Shown here in pieces: positions 11,570-23,759 of a DNA stretch of 64,000 bases; position 1 is the stretch's first letter; each line of letters starts with the position of its first letter. A program made the translations under genes and the position numbers. This DNA comes from Alopecurus myosuroides. Lineage: Eukaryota; Streptophyta; Magnoliopsida; Poales; Poaceae. Location of the stretch: positions 275,833,349 to 275,897,348 of the forward strand of contig CM054062.1 in NCBI GenBank assembly GCA_028641055.1, in the 5' to 3' direction. The notes under the pieces were generated by a model. That model ran no database searches, was not told the DNA's origin, and saw only the letters and a list, made by a program, of their open reading frames with translations.

Positions 11570-11830
11570 TTCGGCGGTGAGGCGCACGATGCTGACCAGC
11601 TCCTCAGGATCTTCGAGACACTCGGTGTGCCGGACAGGAGGTCTTGGCTGACGTACTACTCCATGCCGCTCGTCGGGGAGCTCGTGACGCCGCCGAGCAT
11701 CCCCCACCGCAACAGGCTCCGAGAGATGTTCCATGAGCACCGCCTGTCAAGAGAAGGGTTCCAAGTACTGAGCGGCCTCCTCTCCTGCGACGGTGACAAG
11801 AGGCTGTCGGCGACGCTCCCGGGTCTTTGT
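11570..11830 (+). pseudogene. CDK-like protein kinase fragment captured by Helitron 1
   Basis: The translation has LLRIFETLGVPDRRSW, then PHRNRLREMFHEHRLS, and GFQVLSGLLSCDGDKRLSA. This order (LxxIFxxLGxP, a variable loop, then GxxLLxxLLxxDxxKRxSA) is the kinase C-lobe, subdomains X-XI, as in cyclin-dependent kinases. The ATP-binding lobe, catalytic loop and DFG motif are absent, so it cannot be an active kinase. It sits as an isolated exon-like island flanked by non-coding DNA, consistent with gene-fragment capture by the Helitron. Assignment to a particular CDK subclass (grass CDKF-like) is a guess. Confidence 0.65.
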
Positions 11831-12259
11831 TCTGAAATAATCTTTTCCTACTATCTATGTTGTTGGGACAGGCATGTGCAACTTCTGATTGTTTCATGTA
11901 CAGTATGAGCCTAACTATGTGTAAATTAGTGCTGACACTTTGTCCTGATTATACGGTCATATTTGTTACTTAATTCAAATTCACTTGTATCTTCTGATTT
12001 GTGATTTAGCTTAAATTTTAAATCTGTCAGGCCTGTCTGTCATGGTAGTATTAGCCATAGTTTAAACTGGCTGGGTGAACCAATTGATATTGCCATGAAT
12101 TTAGTGATTTTTGTTGAGATTACCTTTTTTCTCAGTTTGACATGCGTTTGTTTGTTTCTTAGTTTGGGAAGCTTTAATATTATGTTTGACTTTCTTCATC
12201 ACTTGTTCATCTTGCATTAGTACCTCTGCTTGAGTTGAATTGCTTATTTTTTTTCTGCA

Positions 12260-12390
12260 TCAGATCTTTGAGAAGAACCCGCGGTTCCGCGGGAGGACAT
12301 GAATGTCGATGACTGCGCGGTTTGCCTGGTGTAGCATGCTACCGGGACGTTGCGTGAAGCTGACCTCCACTACGTGCCCGATGCTCATCA
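12260..12390 (+). other. Short exon-like island in Helitron 1
   Basis: After a T-rich tract and CAG (12260s), one frame reads IFEKNPRFRGR before breaking, and nearby sequence reads DDCAVCL in another frame. It looks like a decayed exon from a second captured gene. The donor is not recognised. Confidence 0.2.
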
Positions 12391-13633
12391 AATATATCAT
12401 GTTTTTGGGACCTTATAAAATGTCCCAATGGATCAGTAGTCATGGTTTCTGACGAGTATAATGTTTATTTTTATTGAGTGAACAGGATAAGTATGAGTTA
12501 TGGTTCTGATAAATATTTTAGCACATGTTTCTCATTATTTTGTAGGCCAAAACACTGCAAATCTAGGCTAAAAATGGAGGGTGGGCTCAAAATAGATTAC
12601 GAGCAAAATGGTGAACCAAAAAGAGACCTAATAATTTAAGAAAATATGAAACAAACATAGACGACAGTGTATATATCTTTTGTCCTAATAATGAGAAATA
12701 TTTGAATATGAAATTACTTGCTAAATTCCGGCGTGTTCAAGAAAAATAACGAGATAACTTGCTGATAGAAAAATCTTGCAATTTGTATATACACATTATC
12801 AAAGATGAACTCCGCTGAAACTGAAATACAAAAAATTATTGATGGTACACTAAGAAATTATTAACTAATTGTATTAGATTTAAAATAAATGAAAATGACG
12901 ACGACTATATTGCTCATTTACATAAATTAAACAATAGACAAAATATAGTATTTTCTTCACATCTGATACAATAGTTTCAAAATAGCAGATTGGCTACTAA
13001 CTGGAGTAGTCAGCAGGAAGCGCCGATGACCTTTTTATGGGAGAAAGCAAGAAATATTAATGTTACAAACAAAATAACTACATATTTTTTAAAGCGGAAC
13101 TACACATTCTAAGAAAAATAATAGCCATGGACACTGACCAATAGGACCAATTGGGCTTAAGTCATTTTATACCCCTTCGCATGAGTTAAAAGGCCCTTTA
13201 CCACAACAAATTAGAGTCCCCTGTTGTTTTCTTCTCCACATGATACGAGCTAGACAGACATCTCTAATGGCCCCGCCGCAGGCTAAGTAAGAACTGAGAT
13301 ACCTAACTGGGGATATTGCAACAAAAATGGAGGGTAGATTCATTCCTATCGAACCCTACCTGATAGATTCGCCCCTGGGTCAAAAGAAAAAATACCTCTA
13401 TGCTAGCCAAGAAGCAAACCAGAAGAGAAAATCACACCTCCAAATCCAAATGATAGTTATTGCGGTATTTACCATCAATCCCCGTTCGAACAAACTCGAA
13501 TGTTTAGTTATTGTAACTAACTTATCAAATTCATGTATTATAAATAGAATGCTCAAGCGCATTATTTTTTATTCATGTGCTCTTTGATATGTGTCTCGTT
13601 ATGTCCCGTTGCAACGCACGGGCATTTTGCTAG

Positions 13634-15152
13634 TCTATACCTAATAATAAAGAGAGGAAGGTTTCTTCCGGTCCATCTACCTTTTTACGTATTTGCCCTC
13701 CCACCAAATTATATGTTAGGTATTTTATGACACCGTACCGTTTGCTTTCTTTTATTTCTCTTCTCCCGGATCGAACGTCTCGCGTACAACACCACGGCGT
13801 CGCGTGCGGCTGCGTCCGACTGGGTCTGCGCTCGCGCGAGATTGGTCCAGACATGAGGATAGAGCGCCCAGCCAGCAGAGCCATGAGCGAATGAACGGAA
13901 CAAAATTTAGTCGGGAGGAATCTTGTCGTCGGGCCGCAATAATCTCTCCTCTATCTGCTGCAATTTTCTGCTCTCCAATTCTTCCATGGCTACCCATCGA
14001 CAACACCCAGATGCAACACCTAGAGGCGGCCTCGGCGGTGGGCGCCGCCAAATCCAAAGCTCAAAGCCATGTCCAAGCGTTGGTCAGACGACATCGCATC
14101 CAAGAATGGCCTGCCTAGCTTTGATTATAACGCTAGATCTGTGACACCAGGCTAGCTCTTTTTTTAAATGCACAACACGATAGCTAGGAGAGAAGGAAAA
14201 AAAAAATTGGACTGCTTTTCAGAAGAAAATGATGTAGACTGTACTACCGTATTCTGTAGAGATAGCTGTCCCTTGGCCAATTAAAACGCTGACCGAACTG
14301 ACAAGTCTATAAACATATACTCCAGATGTAGTCTCAGTGTGCAGTTTTCCATCTTTTATTCTTTTCTTCTGTCTTAGTCAGTTTTTGTTTTGTTTCAGAA
14401 CCTTGTATTCGCCGTTGGGCTTTTTCTCTTAATATATCAGAACGCAGCGCTGCTGCTTTCGTCAAAAAAAAAAAAAACATATACTCCACTAAAACGTGTG
14501 TAAAAAGGTAAGACAGTACATTTAATATATGAAAACACTTAAAATTATTATCCATGCATGCCTTATTTGACAAACAAATATATTTGAAAATGGATCAATT
14601 CCGAACTTTGATGTGGCAAAATGGCATAATAGAAGCGCCGCACGTCAAATATTAACACGTTCGCTACAAAAAAATACCTTTAAAAATGAGTGGATTGTCA
14701 ATGCAAAATGACATGATGTAGTAACGAAGTCGTGCATTGTGGAAACTGAAAGACTGGAAGGTCGCACTGGGTGGAAGGATTGGTGCATGGTAGAACTTCT
14801 TCCGGGGTTAGCGAGGAGGACAACACGAACGGATAAACGGAAATTTCTTCGTGTGGGTTGGATGGTTGTGTTACGTGGAGACAAATATAAAAGCCGTGTG
14901 CATCACTCAGATGCAGAGTCTGAGTTTACCTTTTCAAAAAAAAGGTGGAGACAAATGATAAGACAGTTGAGTTTTAGGGTACGATCTCACCGATAAATAT
15001 TTACAATTAAAATTAACCCATATCAAATTCAGGTTTTTGTTTCCATACTTGTGAAGTATGTTACATGTGGGGTAAGAAACACTTGGGAAGGCCTTGTGCG
15101 TCTTCGTAACGGTTGTTTTCTTCCGTTGCAACGCACGGGCATATTTTGCTAG
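13634..15152 (+). mobile_element. Helitron 2 (1519 bp), inserted at the exact 3' end of Helitron 1
   Basis: It begins TCTATACCTAATAATAAAG at the base following Helitron 1's terminal CTAG. It ends with the related hairpin CCGTTGCAACGCACGGGC, then ATATTTTGCTAG and host T. Both termini resemble those of Helitron 1, so the two are members of one family or subfamily. No Rep/helicase sequence was found. An apparent 5'-truncated LINE lies inside at 14325-14474. Other open frames here are short and unrecognised. Confidence 0.85.
14325..14474 (+). mobile_element. 5'-truncated LINE or SINE tail inside Helitron 2
   Basis: AAACATATACTCCA is present at 14311-14324 and 14475-14488. The 150 bp between ends in GCTGCTGCTTTCGTC plus a run of about 12 A's before the second copy. 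This is a non-LTR retrotransposition footprint. The body (GGCTTTTTCTCTTAATATAT) resembles the 3' end of plant LINEs. Confidence 0.8.
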
Positions 15153-16404
15153 TCTTAATAAAAGAATGGTCAATCTAAAAGGATGCCCAATTGCCAATTT
15201 CCTTGAAGTTTCCTAGCCGATGCGATGCAAGGTCAAGGACTCGAGATCTCTCTCGGTTTGTTTCCTGTCATTTACATCATACTAGATCATACGATGTCTG
15301 AAACCAATCCGCTGTTAAACCTGATAAGGTTTTCCGCAGTCTGCAGCAAGAAGTTAACCTGAATACGTTGAAATATCTATTTTGCACGATCCGATCGACG
15401 GCAAATGTGAGAGCACGAGTCGTACACGATTTGCGTGTCACACGTGGTAAATTAAAGGCCAGAAACACACGGACACGGTTTATGTGGCTACTGAACTCGC
15501 CCAAGTTGAACAATCTTGACAGCACATATTTCAAGTTTTGCTCCAAGTACAGATGTAACCTCTGGCGGAAATACATGTAAGTACTCCTCCAAGCATTAGC
15601 CACACACACAAATTTCAGGGTCCATTCCAGGCCAAACTAAGCTAGGGAGCCATCGTTTTCGGTTGTTCTAGGTAAGCACCGAATCGTCACAAATCCACCT
15701 TCGTGTAACTCACGGGTCCTGCCGTCTTCATCCCCCAAGTCTTGCAGAGTCTGAAATTGTTTTTCCTGTGACGATGCACAGATACGATGTCCTTGAAAAC
15801 CTTGTATGTTCAGAGATTTCAAGACTGCTGTATACGTAATGTGATTGGGTGTTCAATCCCGCACCTAATCCCTGATATGGACGTCTTGCATACACTGATT
15901 GCGTCACCTGATAGAGGTAGGAAGCAAAACAGTGATTGAAAATCGTACGATAGGGCTCAACCTGAAAAGATGGTACGACTTCTGAATTCTAAAGGCAGTG
16001 CTGTATATTTAGCTTAGCCTGATTTTTCCACGTTAACACGCTACGGAGTGTGTAGAGAGCCATTTCAACTTAGTTTTTTCTAATTTGGGGGGAAAGACAC
16101 GCACCTACTTTTTTTCTTTGTTCGTTGTTGACTAACTACACGCACGAAATCGTGTGTTGTTATCAGATTTTACATTCTGTACGTAGAATTACAAACAGGC
16201 GGAATTAAACCCTATGAAGATGAGGGTTGCTCTGAATCTAGAATGACACCTTTCATTTTCCTATAAAAGAATGAAGAGGGAACAGAATGAATATAATTCC
16301 GGTCTAGAGCTGAAGCTAGGCATCTATATAGTCGGCAAAAATAAAGGCTATTATAGTCAGCAACTGAGCATTTAATCAAGTTGTCCATCAAGCTAGCCGA
16401 TCAT
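15153..16404. repeat. Duplicated block, copy A, part 2
   Basis: This matches 51569-51801 and 61146-62178. Landmarks are GGTCAATCTAAAAGGATGCC, CTAGCCGATGCGATGC, ACACGTGGTAAATTAAAGGC, CGTTTTCGGTTGTTCTAGGT and CAAGTTGTCCATCAAGCTAG. TTGAAATAT at 15368-15376 is the uninterrupted form of the site that received the 9.3-kb insertion in copy B. No coding sequence is recognised. Short open frames (for example 15368-15580) are not conserved as proteins between the copies. Confidence 0.9.
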
Positions 16405-16702
16405 TTTTCCAACTGGGTTCCCCATTTTCATTATAACGAATAACGGAAATACAACGATTCAAACAAGTAGCAAAATAACCGGGAACCAGAAGGAACTACC
16501 GGTAGGAAAACCCGCCATCCAATCCTCGGCATCGAAAAATTGGACTACGGGGCAAAAAACCTACCACCCTACACGTTTGAGGGAGTCGCACCCCGACATC
16601 GGGGGAAATACAGTACTAACAAGTGGCACAACCCGCCAAATTCCAGCAACACGACTGGATCAAACTCAACAAAAAGCATGAAGAGCAGCAATAACCAGAT
16701 CA

Positions 16703-19700
16703 TCAGTCACCGTAAGTAATCCTCATCAGCTTGCTTGCATCACCAGCCGTGGGCACGCCTCTTGCAAACGAAGCCACCTGCGCCGCCCTAGCCATCAACT
16801 GGTCTGCTCCTCCAAGGATCAGCTTCTTATCCTCCTCTCCATAGAGACCTGACCAATAACGAAGCAAAGAGCACATATAGAAAAGAGTAACTAAGGGAGA
16901 TTTAACCACCAACTTGTCAAAGGTTATTCTGCTCCTGATGATCCAAATAGCCCAACAAATCGAAGCCAAAATAAGCATATGAAACTTTTTTCCAGCAGAG
17001 AAAAAGGCATATAGCCAAGCATTGCTCTGCCACAGGGTTCTAGGCACAAAAGACGTCCCCAACGAACAGGTGCCTGCTAGTTTCCCAGTACCCACAAAAG
17101 GAACAACACGAGTTCCCCTCCCAATTTCTTTTTTGCAAGTTATCCCTAGTAAGAATCGCATCTCTATACACTTGCCACAAAAAGAATCTTAATTTTCAGA
17201 GGCAACTTCGAATTCCAAATCCATTTATTATTCGCACCAAATAAACCTTTCTCCGGGTGTTGATACATAGATTTCACGGAAAATTTCCCATTAGGAGACA
17301 ACGACCACCGAATATCATCAGCGGACCGTGCTCCACCCCGGTGAACTCATGCGGTTCCGACGTGCCCAGAGGCCAGAGGCGAATCCGTTCACGGTCCGTA
17401 GGACCAACACCATTCGAAGGTTGATGGCCCGCCCAATCAACGGTAAGATCAATGTTTTTAGCTTTACCAACAATGTCTGACCAACTCACCGCAAGGTTCG
17501 AGGTGAATCTTCTTCTAAAAGGGAGATCGAAGTTCAAATCACAAACTTGTCTGAAAGTGCAATCTTGCATTTGACAAATGTCAAATAAATTTGGATAAGC
17601 CATTTCCAGTGTACAATTATCAAACCAGGGGTCCTTCCAGAATCTAACAAGGTTGCCATTTTTTAAAACCAGTTTTCTACCCATGAAATAATGCTCTTCA
17701 CTTTCAAAAGGTTTTTCCAGATAGGTGAATCAGTCACTCTCGGTTTAACCGAAGCCACTGTTTTATTCCTCAGGTATTTGGCTTTCACTATCCTCTGCCG
17801 CATACCATCTTGCGTCTCTAATTTCCACCACCATTTAACAAGGAGACTAATGTTTTTCCTCCTGAGATTTTTAACCCCAAGTCCTCCTTTAGACTTGGAT
17901 CTACACACCCTAGTCCATTTCACAAGATGATACTTCCGTTTATTCCTTCTTTCAGACCAAAAGGAACTCCTCCTATATTTATCAATCTTCTCTATGAAGC
18001 CCTTACTAAGTAAAACCATCGACATATAGTAGGATGGCACTCTAGTCAAACTAGAGTCTAATAAAGTCAATCCCCCCCCCCGAGGATGCAGAGTCCCCAA
18101 TCCAGGCGTCTAACTTCTTGATCATTTTAGCATCCAAAAAATTCCAATCCACTTGTTTCAGCTTAGCAAAGGAAACTGGGACCCCCAAATATTTCAGAGG
18201 CAACTGCCCCACTTGACAGTTAAAAAGATCAGAATAGAAACTAGCAATGTCATTATCTCCTCCAATCACATAAATCTCACTTTTACTAAAATTGATCTTA
18301 AGACCGGACATCAACTCAAAAACATACATGAGAAGCTTAAGATTGACTGCTTTCTCGTAGTCATGCCCAATGCAAAGCACTGTATCATCGGCATACTGCA
18401 AGATAGCCACACCTTTATCGATTAAATAATGGGAAAACCCCTCAAATAAACCATTGTCTTGAGCCCTTAGTACCATTTTAGTTAACACCTCCCCAACCAT
18501 ATTAAAAAGAGTAGGGGACAGGGGGTCACCTTGCCTGAGCCCCTTAGCACTCTGAAAGTAATCTACCACTTCATCATTCAACTTAACATTAACAGTACCA
18601 TTATGCAAAATTTGATGAACCCAAGAGCACCAAGCATCACTAAAACCCCTCACTTTATGACACTCCAGGAGAAAATTCCAATTTACTTTGTCGTAGGCCT
18701 TTTCGAGGTCAAGTTTAACAACAATTCCAGTCTGTTTCTTAACATGAACATGATGCATGATATCATGCAAAGAGAAAATACCATCCATGATGTTCCTATT
18801 CTTAATAAAAGCATTTTGTTGAATACTGAATAATTTGTTCGCAAAAGGTTCTAGCCGAAGAGTCAAGGTTTTGGTAATAAGTTTATAGATACACCGAAGG
18901 AGACAAATAGGCCTAAATTGTTGAATATTATTCGCCTCCACAACCTTAGGAAGCAACGTGATCGTCCCATAATTCAGTCGTTGCACATAAAGGGTACCAG
19001 CATGAAACGCCAAGAAAATGTTCATAATATCACCTTTAACTATCTCCCAACAGTGTTGGTAAAATTCCGAAGGAATATTATCAGGACCAGGGGCTCTATT
19101 CACTTCCATCGAAAATAAGGCGTGTTTCACTTATTCTAAAGAAAAAGGAATACAAAGAACCAAGTTATCCTCCTCATTGGTTTTTTCTAGTTCTGTCCAC
19201 AAATTACTCTCAAACCTAAACAGGTTTCCCGGGGCCGGGCCAAACAGAGTTTTATAATACGAGGTGGCATGTTTTAAAAGATTATCAGTACCCTCAATGG
19301 TAACCCCAGCATCATCTAAAGAATAGACTTTGTTTTTTCTCCTACGGCCATTTGCAATTTTGTGGAAATACGACGTATTAATATCACCCTGGAGTAACCA
19401 CCTAGCATGAGCTTTTTGGCGCCAGTAGTTTTCTTCCTCAGCATCCATATTAAAGATTTCAACCTGAATATGAGATCTCCAAATATATTCATCAGGAGTC
19501 AGCTCCTTATCCTCCTCAGCTTGTTCCAAATTGTTCAACTCAGCTTTCAACAAGACTTTTTGTTTTTTGAAATTACCAAACAAATTAGACCCCCATCCTT
19601 TGAAATAAGACTTAAACCTTTTCAACTTGATATTTAAAATATCAATAGGATCCGAACTGTTCACATGTTTCCCCCAAATCTCAGCAACTTTAGGAAGAAA

Positions 19701-20470
19701 ATCATCATTGCTCAACCAAGATGTATCAAATTTAAAACCCCTTTTTCTAGCAGGTCTAGTAACTTCTCCATTTTTAACTAGGAGAACATTATGATCGGAC
19801 TGATCTCGCACCAATTTCCGAAGAGAAGCAAGAGGAAATAACACTTCCCAATCAGGGGACATAAGGACTCTATCCAGTCTCTCTAAGGTAGGATTTTTTT
19901 TGCTTATTCGACCAGGTGTATCTCCCCCCTCCATTTCCATCTCTCTGAGTCCCAAGGACTTAATCACAGAGTTAAATAAATCAGAGGAATGAGGCAAATT
20001 GCAGGGTTTATTTTTATCGAGGACAGATCTCAAAATATTAAAATCACCAGTCACAAAATAAGGACAGTCAATAGTATTGCTAAAAGAAACAAGCTCTGCC
20101 AAAAAAGCAGGTTTCCCTTCCTCATGAGTTGGATCGTAAACAACAATGATACCCCACCTACACTTTTTATTTTTATCCCAAAAATTCATTCTTATCATAT
20201 GAGTCCCCAATTTAACAGTTTGAACTTCCAAGGAGTCATATCTTGCCCCACATAAAATACCACCAGACCTTCCATTCGAAGGGATCCACTTCCAGAAAAA
20301 ATTGTTACCAGGGTCAATCTTACGAAAAAAACCATGGTTATACGTCTGTTTCATGGTTTCTTGCAGCCCAATAAAATCTAACTCATGTTCTTTAATAATG
20401 TCAGTGAGGCTGGTACTAACCCCTTTTTTCCTGCCCTCCCCCCCCTAATATTCCAAAGAGCATAATTCAT
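16703..20470 (-). pseudogene. LINE ORF2: AP endonuclease, reverse transcriptase, zf-RVT
   Basis: The ATG at 20470 overlaps the ORF1 stop as ATGA and is followed by NYALWNIRG, then a frameshift in a C/G run at about 20440. The endonuclease shows ELDFIGLQET, FVTGDFNI, ERLDRVLMSPDW and RDQSDHNVLL. The reverse transcriptase has NRAPGPDNIPSEF, VKLDLEKAYDKVNW, GLRQGDPLSP and QYADDTVL. A TAA replaces a sense codon at 19129-19131. A frameshift falls in the CCCCCCCCC run near 18066-18074, and further breaks lie near 17680 and 17270. The C-terminal domain survives as 17161-16703 (WAIWIIRSRITFDK), with a decayed zf-RVT region. It would have nicked target DNA and primed cDNA synthesis. Confidence 0.9.
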
Positions 20471-23400
20471 TTAAATTTAGCAGGAGTTTTCTTCTGCCTG
20501 ATAGGTCTACTAGGAGGCGCAGTAGATGTATCATTTTTTCCCATGCTCCTTGTGGTAGGTTTACTAACCACCACATTTTTCCTAGGATTGTTTTTCCTGT
20601 TTTTTCTAGATTTAACAAGGGTGAAATTTTCAACCACATTATCCTCATCCATCCAAGTTAAACAAAGAGGGGTTTTATTACCATCATCATGCACAGCTAT
20701 AAGAGGGTCATCTTCAATTGAAATTTTTTTTTCACTCAAATTATTTCTAGCATTCTGAAGTTCTCTAAGCAGGTCAATACTTTCAAAATCATCAGAAGGT
20801 ATATCCACCCCCATCATACCAACTCTAGACATGATTTCCAAATTGGAAAGAACAGAAAAAGAATTAGTATTAGACAAGGGAGAGCTAGTACCTTCCAGGT
20901 TCCTCTTCTTCACCAGGTTCTCGGCTCGAGTGAGGGTATCTCCCATCTTCCCAGCAGCATGCCGAGTAGAGACCCCCTCTCCACCAAGTGGCTATGCACA
21001 CTTCTCAATTGGCACCTCAGCCACCACATGGTCAGAGCCAGGAGATTGGACGAAATATTCCTTTTTCTGGGTCAAACCCGGAGAAATCTCTCCCACCACT
21101 TCAGTAATAACTGGAGAAGGAACCCTATCTTGACCAACAACTGTAGCAACATACGGCACCATTCTCAAATTATCTTTCCTACCAGAATTTTCAGAATTAG
21201 ATCCCTCTTTTATCACAGTGGGAGTGATAGGAGCCAGCACTCCCACTGTTGCATTCTCTTTCATAGCGGTAACAACAGGAGAAGTATCACAAGCCATAGG
21301 ACCACACTCCACAGTATTCCCCTTATCATTTTTTTCAACCATGTTATCAGAAATTATAACAGCAGCATTTTTTTCCCTGGCAATAGAGTCAATAAGGAGC
21401 TCATTGTCATCCTCACTCTCTTCCTCTGAACTATGCTCAGAAACAGCAGATAAAGCTTGTTTGTATGTTCTCTCAAATCCCGTTCCCACAGACTGAGTAG
21501 AATTCCCAGTTTGAGTTTCCGAAGAAGTCAAATTATTAGACAGGTAGTTGTTCCCCTATGCCTCTTTGGAGATGGATGATTGTATGATAAATCAACAGGA
21601 ATCACATATTTGGAAGCAGGAGGCCCCTTAACCACAATGTTGTCAATTTCATAAGAGAATTCATAAAAGTAGTCTCCCAAAACCCCCTCAGCCGAGCCAG
21701 GCAACTTGTTAATGTCCTTGCATCCAAGCAGAATTCGACAATACTCATGTTTGTGAAGCGTGGACTGATCCACCTCCAAGGTTACTCCAACAAGAGACCC
21801 CGCATAGGCAGCATGTGCATCACATCTTTTCTCGAGAGGAATATTACGCACCCTAACCCAAGCCTTATGCATAACCCCCTTAGCACCCACTGCAGCAGAC
21901 CAAGGAGACAAATTTATCACTGCATCACACACCTTCATTTCCATACGGCCCCCAAAGTAACATGCTCTTTCGACTTCACGCGGATTAGGAAAACGCATAA
22001 CAAATTGCTGAGAGTTAATGGGTCTTGCTGTGCATCGCCAACTAGTACCCAAATAATCATTAAACTCATGTTCTAAATCTCTAGCACTAGGATTCCCCTC
22101 CACCACAGAAATGACTAGGGTAGAAGCTTTTTCTTTCAGTTGCTTAGCAGAAGCCGAATCAGGAAAATAAAAGAAACCCTGCCCAGGTGCCTGAAAACCG
22201 CACATAGCCGCAACACATTCCCAGCGAAGAATTGACTGACATAACTGAACCATATGGCCTAATTTCCCACATCTCTCGCACCTGATAGTAGGGCATCTAG
22301 CAGTGAGGTGACCATTACCATTGCAGTTGAGACAAAGTGGCGTAGCAGAAGCAACCCCATGGTTCTGGGCAGCCGCCTGCAAGGACCCGCGCGCCGCAGC
22401 ACCTCGAGGAGACAGAGCAGGTGCCTTGTCTTTCCCGCCTCCACCTTGGATTTCCCTGGCAGCCGCCGCCTCCCAACGGTCCGCTCCCACCGCCGTGGAG
22501 CTGGTACCCGTTGTCTCCGCGGGACGCTGCCAGACATTGTTGCGACTCATAGGCTCCACGCGCCTGCTACCGTTGCGACCACCTCCTCCATTCCCTCCTC
22601 CTATCCTCGCCCCCATGTGTCCACCCCGGTCCCCCATCGGTTTCGACGGGAACCGTAGAGCTGGGCGCGTTGGAGAGGCCACGATCTGGGCAAAGGAACG
22701 AACATCCCCTCTCACCTTACCCGGCCACCACTTAAATTTGTCAGGAGGGTTTGGTGGCGGGCGAAGAACCCTAGATCTACTCCAGAAGTGGCCGAACAAC
22801 GAGTGGAAATGAGACGACGACTCATCCCCTTTGGGTAGATAAATATCTCCCTCAGCCAGCGGCTCCAAACACGGGCTGGATGGGCTATGTGGGCCGCTGG
22901 GCCAAACCACGGCATCAACACACGCACCCTCATGTTGAACCGGTATCGTAGGCCCACCAAGAGTCAACGCCCCTCGACTAATCTCCGTCGTGGCGGCGCC
23001 CTGTACCGGCGGCCAATTTCCGATCGTCTCATGAACCCAAACCCTATGCGCCGGAAATTGGACAGCAGCCCCCACCGAAATACTCTCACCAGGATTCACG
23101 CTTCTCGCATCGATAATGAGACCCAGTCGATCAGATAGAACCAATCTCGATTCCGTTTGCCTAAGTCGAAGGAAACCGTCCGCCGGAATCCCCACACCAG
23201 GTTGCTCAAGAGTAAATTCATAGCTCACCGCCCAAAAACTATCACGGTCCTTCACCCCCGAGGAGACCAGTGCGGGGATCGGATTCACCGGAATCACTCC
23301 CCCGATGACCTCAGAAGGAATCGCGCGGAACTTGAGGAAGATGAATTCCTTACCAATTCTCACCTGCTCCCCTTCCAATAAGCAACGAGTGTCGATCACC

Positions 23401-23724
23401 TTCTCCTCGTCGTCGAGGAGGATAACGCGAGCCGCGTTGTGTCAAAGAAGGAGCGTCCCCGGCCTGTGCTCCTTCGCTGGTGCCGCGGGGGAACATTCCG
23501 CATTCCGCGATGGAAGCCACCCATCGGGAAATCCGCTCCCCGTCGGATCCCGAGGAGCCATGAGATCGGGGATGCGGCTGCACCCGCGGAGGGGTTGATG
23601 TCGGGTGGGCGTTGGGTGGATTGGCACTCGCGACGGCGGCGGTATCGAATGGAGGAGCGATGGCGGCGGTGTCAAGCGGGGGAGCGATGGTGGTGTCGAG
23701 CGGGGACGAGAGCGAGGAAGCCAT
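20467..23724 (-). pseudogene. LINE ORF1 (gag-like, DUF4283-type with zinc knuckles)
   Basis: The start at 23724 (MASSLSSPLD) lies about 20 bp inside the element's 5' end. A frame break around 23400-23460 separates the Pro/Ser-rich N-terminus from the main 623-codon open region (23399-21528). That region carries tandem CCHC knuckles (CLNCNGNGHLTARC, CERCGKLGHMVQLC) and then a DUF4283-like part with QQFVMRFPNPREVERA and VWVRVRNIPLE-type segments. A stop and shift near 21528 and another near 20950 precede the C-terminal pieces, ending TPAKFK at 20467. ORF1 of plant L1 elements binds the element RNA. Confidence 0.85.
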
Positions 23725-23759
23725 CTCGACTCAGCCAAAATGTTCAGCTAGCCGATCAT

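Larger units (their letters stand above)
10117..13633 (+). mobile_element. Helitron 1 (3517 bp), non-autonomous
   Basis: The 5' end is TCTCTACTATATAATAACCC directly after an A. The 3' end is CCCGTTGCAACGCACGGG (stem CCCGT/ACGGG) followed by CATTTTGCTAG, then a host or neighbour T. This fits Helitron rules: 5' TC, 3' hairpin plus CTRR, insertion between A and T. Copy B of the duplicated block lacks this insertion at 51568/51569. No Rep/helicase gene is present. Contents include a GC-rich segment with open frames (10280-10780), a CDK-like kinase fragment (11570-11830) and AT-rich sequence. Confidence 0.85.
16405..23745 (-). mobile_element. Structurally full-length L1-type LINE, degenerate
   Basis: AGCTAGCCGATCAT flanks the element at 16391-16404 and 23746-23759. 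Copy B has a single uninterrupted site near 62165-62178. The LINE reads on the minus strand: ORF1 from 23724, ORF2 overlapping at 20470, and a short A-tail (five T's on the plus strand) at 16405. At 7.3 kb with both ORFs and the 5' region present it is not noticeably truncated. Both ORFs carry frameshifts or stops, so it is dead as it stands. Confidence 0.92.

Noticed and set aside
13327..13587. 86-codon open frame near the 3' end of Helitron 1
   Set aside because: No splice context, no domain, and Lys/Ile/Asn-rich composition typical of chance frames in AT-rich DNA.
22308..22812. Plus-strand open frames opposite the LINE
   Set aside because: Antisense shadows of ORF1; the ORF1 zinc knuckles and DUF4283-like part are on the minus strand.
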